NCBI GenBank assembly: GCA_947643415.1
Contig: CANRWA010000002.1
Location: forward strand, 1 to 64,000
Origin: an uncultured Clostridia bacterium
GTDB lineage: Bacteria; Bacillota; Clostridia; Lachnospirales; Lachnospiraceae
Length of the DNA stretch: 64,000 nt
Direction of reading: 5' to 3'
The notes below the pieces were generated by a model. The model was not told where the DNA came from. It searched no databases and saw only the letters and a list, made by a program, of their open reading frames with translations. The stretch's first letter is position 1; every line of letters starts with the position of its first letter. Positions 58,571-64,000 of this stretch are shown here, one piece after another. The translations under genes were made by a program, and so were the position numbers.

Positions 58571-59632
58571 ATGGCAGATACAGAAAAGACTGCGGCAGGC
58601 AGGAAGGTTCTTATTGTAGATGATCTGGAACCAAACCGGCTTATCTTGGAGGAGATCATTAAAAATATGGATTGCATCCCGATTCTGGCAGAGGGGGGGA
58701 AGCAGGCGCTGGAGCTGGTAAAGGAGCATACGCCACAGCTTGTCCTGACAGATATTTCCATGCCGGAAATGGATGGTTATGAGCTGTGCCGGAAGCTGAA
58801 GTCAAAGGAAAAGACGAGGGACATTCCCATTGTCTTTATATCTGCTTTTGATAATCCACAAGATATTGTGGAGGGATTCCGGCTGGGAGGTGCTGATTAT
58901 ATCACCAAGCCATTTATTGCAGAATTGGTGCAGGCCCGTGTCGGCGTACATCTGAGTTTGTATGAGTCGGGCCACAAACTGGCAGAGATGAATCGGCGGC
59001 TGCAGGTATCTGTCAGTGAACAGCTCAGGCAGATGGAGCAGGAAAAGAAAAATATTCTTTATGCACTGGCAAATATTGCAGCACAGAATGCAGGTTATGA
59101 TGAGCATTATACAGAGCGTCTCAAACAGAACTGCCAGATCCTTGCACAGGGGATGCAGTTGTCGCCACTTTTTGAGGATAAGGTATCAGATTCTTTTATT
59201 GATGCCATTGCACTTGCGGCACCGCTCTGTGATATCGGTAATATGGGGATTCCGTCAGATATTCTGAAAAAGGGGACAGGACTGGCGCCGGAGGAATCTG
59301 CCATTATGCAGAAACACACTACCATTGGAGCGAAGCTTCTGAGTGACCTCTATGTGAATAATGACTATAATGATTTTATTAATACATCAATTGAAATTAC
59401 CCATTACCATCATGAGAACTGGGATGGCAGCGGTTATCCATGTGGGTTGTCAGGGGATAAGATTCCCTTGGCAGCACAGATTGTCTCTGTTATGGAGGCA
59501 TATTGCAGGCTGACGGAGCAAAATGACTGTGGCAGGGAAAAGGCCCTTGAGACTATGCGGAAGGAGGCAGGGCATAGGTTTAATGCGGATATTTTTGGGA
59601 TATGTGAGAAAATATCGCGTCAATTTTGTTGA
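58571..59632 (+). CDS. Response regulator with degenerate HD-GYP domain
   Basis: A 353-residue protein; the start at 58571 is chosen for GGGGGTGATC before it. The receiver (about 12-130) is intact: LIVDDLEPNR, VLTDISMPEMDGYEL, and K in YITKPF. The second half is an HD-GYP fold in which the HD pair reads LCDIGNMGIPSD (the His is Cys and the following Lys is Asn) and the later IADVYDAL reads VSVMEAYCRL. HTTIGAKLL and HHENWDGSGYPCGL are kept. Loss of metal ligands suggests it no longer hydrolyses cyclic di-GMP and may bind it or act as a scaffold. It is coupled to the PAS kinase. Confidence 0.85.
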   Translation: MADTEKTAAGRKVLIVDDLEPNRLILEEIIKNMDCIPILAEGGKQALELVKEHTPQLVLTDISMPEMDGYELCRKLKSKEKTRDIPIVFISAFDNPQDIVEGFRLGGADYITKPFIAELVQARVGVHLSLYESGHKLAEMNRRLQVSVSEQLRQMEQEKKNILYALANIAAQNAGYDEHYTERLKQNCQILAQGMQLSPLFEDKVSDSFIDAIALAAPLCDIGNMGIPSDILKKGTGLAPEESAIMQKHTTIGAKLLSDLYVNNDYNDFINTSIEITHYHHENWDGSGYPCGLSGDKIPLAAQIVSVMEAYCRLTEQNDCGREKALETMRKEAGHRFNADIFGICEKISRQFC

Positions 59633-59692
59633 ATGTTAAATGCTAAATGTTTTTTATTTAAAATTTACTATTTGACGGAGGGATAAGTTGTT

Positions 59693-60529
59693 ATGACGGA
59701 GGAAGAATTTCAACAGATTTCAGCCTATATGAAACAGCACTATGGAATTGAACTGAAGGATAAAAAAGAAATTGTCAGGGGAAGAATGGAAAATTTTATC
59801 CAGAAGGGAGGCTGGAACAGTTTTAAGGATTTTATGAGGGCAGTCCTGAACAATCAGGCAGGGGCGCAGGAGAAGATGCTGGTAAACCTTCTGACAACTA
59901 ACTATACTTTTTTTATGAGGGAATTTGAGCACCTGGAGTGTTTAAGGAATGTGATCCTGCCTTGGATTAAGAAGAAAGACAGAGGCAGCAAGGATATGAG
60001 GATCTGGTGCGGTGCGGCTTCTACAGGGGAAGAGCCATATATGCTCGCCATGGTGATTACGGATTTTCTTGGACTGGAGCGGACACAGTGGGATTACCGG
60101 GTTCTTGCCACAGATATTTCCACGAAGGCGCTTCAGCAGGCATTGGCAGGCGTTTATAAGGCGGAGGGATTAAAGAATGTTCCGGAAGAATGGAAGAAAC
60201 ACTTCTTTAAGGCGCTGGATGGGGGAAGGTACTACAGGGTAAAGGATGAGCTGAAACAGCAGGTGATCTACCGCAAGTTCAATCTGATGGACCCATTTCC
60301 TTTCAGGAAAAAAATGCATGCTGTATTTTTGCGTAATGTTATGATATACTTTGATAGAGAGACGAAACAGGAACTGGTCCGAAAGGTCTATGATTGCCTG
60401 GAACCTGGAGGGTATCTGGTGATCGGGCTGACGGAATCGCTGGAAGACCATGATACATTATTTGAGACAGTGCAGTCATCTGTGTTTAGGAAAAAGGAAA
60501 GGAAGGATTTGATGTATGGGGCCAATTAA
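59693..60529 (+). CDS. cheR: Chemotaxis protein methyltransferase CheR
   Basis: A 278-residue SAM-dependent methyltransferase. The N-terminal helical domain (EEEFQQISAYMKQHYGIELK) and the catalytic domain with IWCGAASTGEEPYMLAM (SAM site), VLATDISTKALQQALAGVY and the late NVMIYFDRETKQELV. It methylates glutamates of chemoreceptors; here the receptor may be the hydrogenase-like protein 4 kb upstream. CheB begins inside its end. Confidence 0.93.
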   Translation: MTEEEFQQISAYMKQHYGIELKDKKEIVRGRMENFIQKGGWNSFKDFMRAVLNNQAGAQEKMLVNLLTTNYTFFMREFEHLECLRNVILPWIKKKDRGSKDMRIWCGAASTGEEPYMLAMVITDFLGLERTQWDYRVLATDISTKALQQALAGVYKAEGLKNVPEEWKKHFFKALDGGRYYRVKDELKQQVIYRKFNLMDPFPFRKKMHAVFLRNVMIYFDRETKQELVRKVYDCLEPGGYLVIGLTESLEDHDTLFETVQSSVFRKKERKDLMYGAN

Positions 60530-61544
60530 AGTACTGGTTGTAGATGATTCTATTGTATTTCGGGAACTGCTGGTACAGAATCTGAGCAGGGACCCATCAA
60601 TACAGATCGTGGCAACGGCAGGAGATGCCTTTGAGGCCAGGGATGCGATTCTTGCCCACCATCCAGATGTTATGACTTTGGATATTGAGCTTCCCAGAAT
60701 GAATGGAATTGAGTTCTTGCGGAAACTGATGCCTCAATATCCATTACGTACCGTGGTGATCAGTTCCCTGAGTGATAAGGTGTTTGATGCGTTAAATGCG
60801 GGTGCTGTTGATTTTGTAGCCAAACCCGCGGTATCGAATCGGGCGCAGCTGGAGGAATTTGTCAGAAATGATCTTCTGGTGAAGGTGAAAATTGCCGCTG
60901 CCGCCCAGATTGGAAATTTACGAAGGGCAGGTATGGCGCAGGAACAGGCGCATCTGCCGGTAAAGAAAAACAATCTTATTGTGGCGATCGGGGCCTCAAC
61001 CGGTGGTACAGAGGCGATTTTAAGTGTTGTGAAAGACTTTGGGACAGATATTCCGGGAATCGTGGCGGTGCAGCATATGCCGCCCGGATTCACCAAAATG
61101 TATGCAAAGAGGCTGAATGACAACTGCCGGATACAGGTTAAGGAGGCAGAGCCAGGTGACCGGGTAATGCCGGGACATATGCTGATTGCACCAGGTGGTG
61201 ACCGGCATATGAAACTGGTGAAGGTCAGTGGGGAATACCGGGTGGACATCAAGCCCGGACCGAAGGTAAACGGCCATTGTCCTTCAGTAGATGTATTATT
61301 TGATTCTGTTGCAAAGGCAGCAGGTGCCGATGCAGTAGGAATTATATTAACCGGAATGGGAGGTGATGGTGCAAAGGGACTGCTGGCTATGAGAAAGGCC
61401 GGCGCCAGAACCGTAGGGCAGGACGAATCAACCTGTATCGTCTATGGAATGCCTAAGGTTGCTTATGATCTGGGAGCGGTGGAGCGTCAGGAAAAATTGT
61501 CTGATATCGCGGGCAGAACATACGCATTATTAAATAAAATGTAA
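60516..61544 (+). CDS. cheB: Chemotaxis response regulator methylesterase CheB
   Basis: A 342-residue protein with receiver (VLVVDDSIVFRELL, VMTLDIELPRMNGIEFL) and methylesterase domain: catalytic Ser in AIGASTGGTEAI, His in AVQHMPPGFTKMYAKRLN, and Asp in ILTGMGGDGAKGLLAM. Start ATG 60516 overlaps cheR by 14 bases. It removes methyl groups or deamidates receptor glutamines. Confidence 0.95.
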   Translation: MGPIKVLVVDDSIVFRELLVQNLSRDPSIQIVATAGDAFEARDAILAHHPDVMTLDIELPRMNGIEFLRKLMPQYPLRTVVISSLSDKVFDALNAGAVDFVAKPAVSNRAQLEEFVRNDLLVKVKIAAAAQIGNLRRAGMAQEQAHLPVKKNNLIVAIGASTGGTEAILSVVKDFGTDIPGIVAVQHMPPGFTKMYAKRLNDNCRIQVKEAEPGDRVMPGHMLIAPGGDRHMKLVKVSGEYRVDIKPGPKVNGHCPSVDVLFDSVAKAAGADAVGIILTGMGGDGAKGLLAMRKAGARTVGQDESTCIVYGMPKVAYDLGAVERQEKLSDIAGRTYALLNKM

Positions 61545-61557
61545 AGGAGTGGTAAGC

Positions 61558-61950
61558 ATGAAGATTCTATTGGCCGAAGACGATTTTGTTACAAGGAAGT
61601 TTATGGTAAATTTCCTGTCCAAGTATGGTGAATGCGATGTTACTGTGGATGGCATGGAAGCAGTGGATGCTTTTATGATGGCACTGGAAGACGGTGAGCC
61701 TTATGACCTGATCTGTCTTGATATTATGATGCCAGTAATGGATGGCTATCAGGCGCTGGTGGGAATCCGCAACCTGGAGAAAGAGAGGAATGTCCCTGAG
61801 GACCAGGCAGTGAAGGTGATCATGACCACCGCACTGAATGAGGAAAAGAATGTCAAGATGGCATTTGAGTTAGGATGTACCATATATTCCGGGAAACCGA
61901 TAGACCAGGGCAGGTTTGAACAGGCATTGAAAAAATTAGATCTGATATAA
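61558..61950 (+). CDS. cheY: CheY-type single-domain response regulator
   Basis: A 130-residue receiver domain: ILLAEDDFVTRKFM, phospho-acceptor in LICLDIMMPVMDGYQAL, T in IMTTALNEE and K in YSGKPID. AAGGAG eight bases upstream fixes the start at 61558. There is no output domain. With no flagellar gene in the window the downstream partner is unknown. Confidence 0.9.
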   Translation: MKILLAEDDFVTRKFMVNFLSKYGECDVTVDGMEAVDAFMMALEDGEPYDLICLDIMMPVMDGYQALVGIRNLEKERNVPEDQAVKVIMTTALNEEKNVKMAFELGCTIYSGKPIDQGRFEQALKKLDLI

Positions 61951-61989
61951 CGAAGGAAATTTAAAGAATATGCAGGAAAGGAGAAGAAT

Positions 61990-64000
61990 ATGGCTGAGGA
62001 ATTTAACGTAGAAGGCATGCTGGATACGTATTTGTTTGAGAATGAGCAGCTTCTGGAGCAGTTACAGGATATCGTTCTTGATCAGAAGGATGCAGAGTGC
62101 TTTGATGAAGACAGCATAAATGAAATATTCCGAACGATGCATACCATTAAAGGATCTTCGGGTATCATGATGTTTGATAATATAACGGCTGTTTCGCATA
62201 AGCTTGAGGATGTCTTCTATTACCTGAGGGAATCACACCCTGATAATGTACCTCACCTTGAGCTGGTGGAGCATGTGTTGTCAGTGGCAGATTTTATCAC
62301 AGGTGAGATGGATAAGATCCGCAATGGGGATGAGACGGATGGAGATGAATCTGGCATTCTGGCAGAACTTGATAAGTTTTTGAATATGATTCAGGGGAAT
62401 GGTGGAGAAGAGAAAAAAGAGGCGAAACCGGTACCCAAAAATGTACATGAAGAGCCAAAGCAGTTTTATATTGCACCGGTTGCCACCAGCGCCAGCCGAT
62501 TTTATAAGATTTACCTGACATTCTATCCGGATACGGAGATGTCAAATATCCATGCGTATAAGACTGTATATGCGCTGAAAGAAATAGCAGAGGACCTTCT
62601 GTACTCCCCTGAGGATATCATTACAGATGAATCCAGTGCAGAAGTGATCTTGGAAGATGGGTTCCGTATTCTGCTGCAGGCACAGTGCAGCGAGGATGAA
62701 CTGCGTGAACTTATCAATGTTGGATATGCCATAGAGAAAGTGGATATTTTTGAATGTAAGGCAGAAGAATTCCTCCGAGGGTTTGATTTCGGCGGAGAAG
62801 AACTTCAGATTGATCTGGATTCCAGTGTGGAAGAGATTGAGAGTAAGGCTCAGGAGGCTCAGGAGGGGGAAGAAAAGAAAGAGGAAGAGAAACCAGCAAA
62901 ACCCAAGATGGCTCCTGGTGACTATGTCATTAAATCTAAGGAACCTGGCAAACAGAAGAAGCTGGCAAGGGATAAGCCAAAGACAGAAAAGTCCTTTATC
63001 AGCGTTAATGTGAGCAAGATGGATCAGTTGATGGATCTTATCGGGGAACTTGTTATTTCTGAGTCTGTCGTTCTGCAGAATCCCGATCTGAAGGTGCCCG
63101 GACTGAATCTTGACAGTTTTTATAAGGCAGCTTCACAAATGTCCAAGATTTCCACAGATCTGCAGAATGTTATTATGTCCATGCGGATGGTTCCACTGAC
63201 CAATACATTCCAGAAAATGAACCGTATTGTCTTTGATGTATCCAGAAAGCTGGGGAAGGACATTGAGTTTGAGATGATCGGTGAGACAACAGAGGTAGAT
63301 AAGAATATCATCGAACATATCTCCGATCCATTGATGCATCTGGTGAGAAATGCTGTTGACCACGGGATTGAGACCAATGAAGAGAGGTTGGACAGCGGAA
63401 AACCGGATAAGGGCAAGGTGACACTGGCAGCCAGGATGGAAGCCGGGAAGGTGTGGATCAGTGTGATTGATAATGGAAAGGGCCTTGACCGGGAGAAGAT
63501 TCTTGAGAAGGCAAGAAAACAGGGGCTTTTGGAGGACAATAAACCAGACAGTGCCTATAAGGATAAAGAGGTCTATCAATTCATCACCCTGCCGGGATTT
63601 TCTACCAATGAGCAGATCACGGAATATTCAGGCAGAGGGGTAGGCATGGATGTGGTAGTTCAGAATATCCAGTCCATCGGCGGTACACTCGATATTGAGA
63701 GCTCTCCGGGGCTGGGCAGTGTCATGAACCTGAAAATTCCACTGACCCTGGCTATCATAGATGGCATCGTTATGGAGACAGGAGGTTCCTCCTTTGTACT
63801 GGAGACTGGCGTGATCAAGGAATTTGTCCGCGTGAGGGAAGATATGATGATCCATGAACCGAATGGGGATGAATATATCATGATCCGGGGAGAATGTTTC
63901 CCTGTCATCCGGCTGGGCCAGTGGTATGGAATGACTTCCTACAAGGAGGCAGTGGAAGATGGCATGATGCTGATCATAGAGGTAGAAGACCAGAAAGTCT
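61990..64000 (+). CDS. cheA: Chemotaxis histidine kinase CheA (3' end beyond the window)
   Basis: At least 670 residues, open to the window edge. The P1 phosphotransfer domain has the histidine in IFRTMHTIKGSSGIMMF. A second folded segment (about 155-260, FYKIYLTFYPDTEM) is P2-like, then a lysine/glutamate-rich linker. The P3 dimerisation domain (MDQLMDLIGELVISESVV), P4 ATPase (HLVRNAVDHGIET, VIDNGKGLDREKI, GRGVGMDVVVQNI) and the start of the CheW-like P5 domain (LAIIDGIVMETGGSSFVLET) follow. GGAAAGGAG precedes the ATG. Confidence 0.95.
   Translation, partial: MAEEFNVEGMLDTYLFENEQLLEQLQDIVLDQKDAECFDEDSINEIFRTMHTIKGSSGIMMFDNITAVSHKLEDVFYYLRESHPDNVPHLELVEHVLSVADFITGEMDKIRNGDETDGDESGILAELDKFLNMIQGNGGEEKKEAKPVPKNVHEEPKQFYIAPVATSASRFYKIYLTFYPDTEMSNIHAYKTVYALKEIAEDLLYSPEDIITDESSAEVILEDGFRILLQAQCSEDELRELINVGYAIEKVDIFECKAEEFLRGFDFGGEELQIDLDSSVEEIESKAQEAQEGEEKKEEEKPAKPKMAPGDYVIKSKEPGKQKKLARDKPKTEKSFISVNVSKMDQLMDLIGELVISESVVLQNPDLKVPGLNLDSFYKAASQMSKISTDLQNVIMSMRMVPLTNTFQKMNRIVFDVSRKLGKDIEFEMIGETTEVDKNIIEHISDPLMHLVRNAVDHGIETNEERLDSGKPDKGKVTLAARMEAGKVWISVIDNGKGLDREKILEKARKQGLLEDNKPDSAYKDKEVYQFITLPGFSTNEQITEYSGRGVGMDVVVQNIQSIGGTLDIESSPGLGSVMNLKIPLTLAIIDGIVMETGGSSFVLETGVIKEFVRVREDMMIHEPNGDEYIMIRGECFPVIRLGQWYGMTSYKEAVEDGMMLIIEVEDQKV

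Noticed and set aside
1..64000. CRISPR array, tRNA or rRNA genes, prophage or transposase genes
   Set aside because: No regularly spaced repeats, cloverleaf-type or rRNA-like segments, transposases, integrases or phage structural genes were recognised on reading.

Overview
The window reads as chromosome of an anaerobic, spore-forming, low-to-moderate GC Gram-positive bacterium of the class Clostridia, most likely a Lachnospiraceae-type organism. Three things support this: the clostridial sporulation/recombination cluster recN - spoIVB - spo0A (34.6-41.8 kb), the strong AGGAGG-type ribosome binding sites with many GTG and TTG starts, and the [FeFe]-hydrogenase-like redox sensor at 53.8 kb. The species cannot be fixed from sequence reading alone.

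0-26 kb is a large cell-envelope polysaccharide / teichoic-acid-type locus in several transcription units. It contains sugar-nucleotide genes for amino-deoxy sugars (a WecE-like transaminase; FdtA and FdtB homologues; a GNAT acetyltransferase). It has DPM1/GtrB-type glycosyltransferases with GtrA membrane partners, and two large polytopic membrane proteins that look like GT-C transferases. A CDP-ribitol pair (TarI, TarJ) is followed by a glycosyltransferase and, unusually, a HipA-like kinase. A minus-strand operon appears to make and use a CMP-activated ulosonic acid (KdsB and KdsC homologues), but with a DRE-TIM aldolase and no KdsA or NeuB in the window. The locus ends with two tandem LicD-type phosphotransferases, a PglF/CapD-type nucleotide-sugar dehydratase and an acyltransferase.

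26-34.5 kb holds typA (bipA), a Phd/VapC-type toxin-antitoxin pair, an orotate-phosphoribosyltransferase-like gene, a 580-base non-coding stretch with a strong promoter and a structured RNA candidate, and a 1328-residue secreted protein made of Ig-like (BIG2) repeats. 34.6-41.8 kb holds recN, spoIVB and spo0A. Between spoIVB and spo0A lie a small DUF3990-like (ADP-ribosyltransferase-fold) gene pair and a GH36 alpha-galactosidase.

41.9-48.7 kb carries a two-component system, a small secreted protein and three tandem paralogous lipoproteins of unknown function. 48.8-53.6 kb is central carbon metabolism: glgA, gap, pgk, tpiA. 53.8 kb to the window edge is a signalling block: a cytosolic fusion of a hydrogenase-like H-cluster domain to a chemoreceptor signalling domain, an HD-GYP response regulator, a PAS histidine kinase, a second response regulator with a degenerate HD-GYP domain, then cheR, cheB, cheY and cheA (cut by the window end).

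The most unusual structure is a set of five short elements placed between a gene and the ribosome binding site upstream of it (before the kdsC-, kdsB-, typA-, licD- and recN-type genes). The four complete ones start with their own ribosome binding site, then a GTG sitting at the base of a GTGAAAA.../...TTTTCAC hairpin that opens a short reading frame. All five end in the next gene's GGAGG. In the three copies of one subfamily a reading frame ends in a TGA overlapping the next ATG. Two of these copies also have a hairpin loop perfectly complementary to nine bases just before the gene's ribosome binding site.
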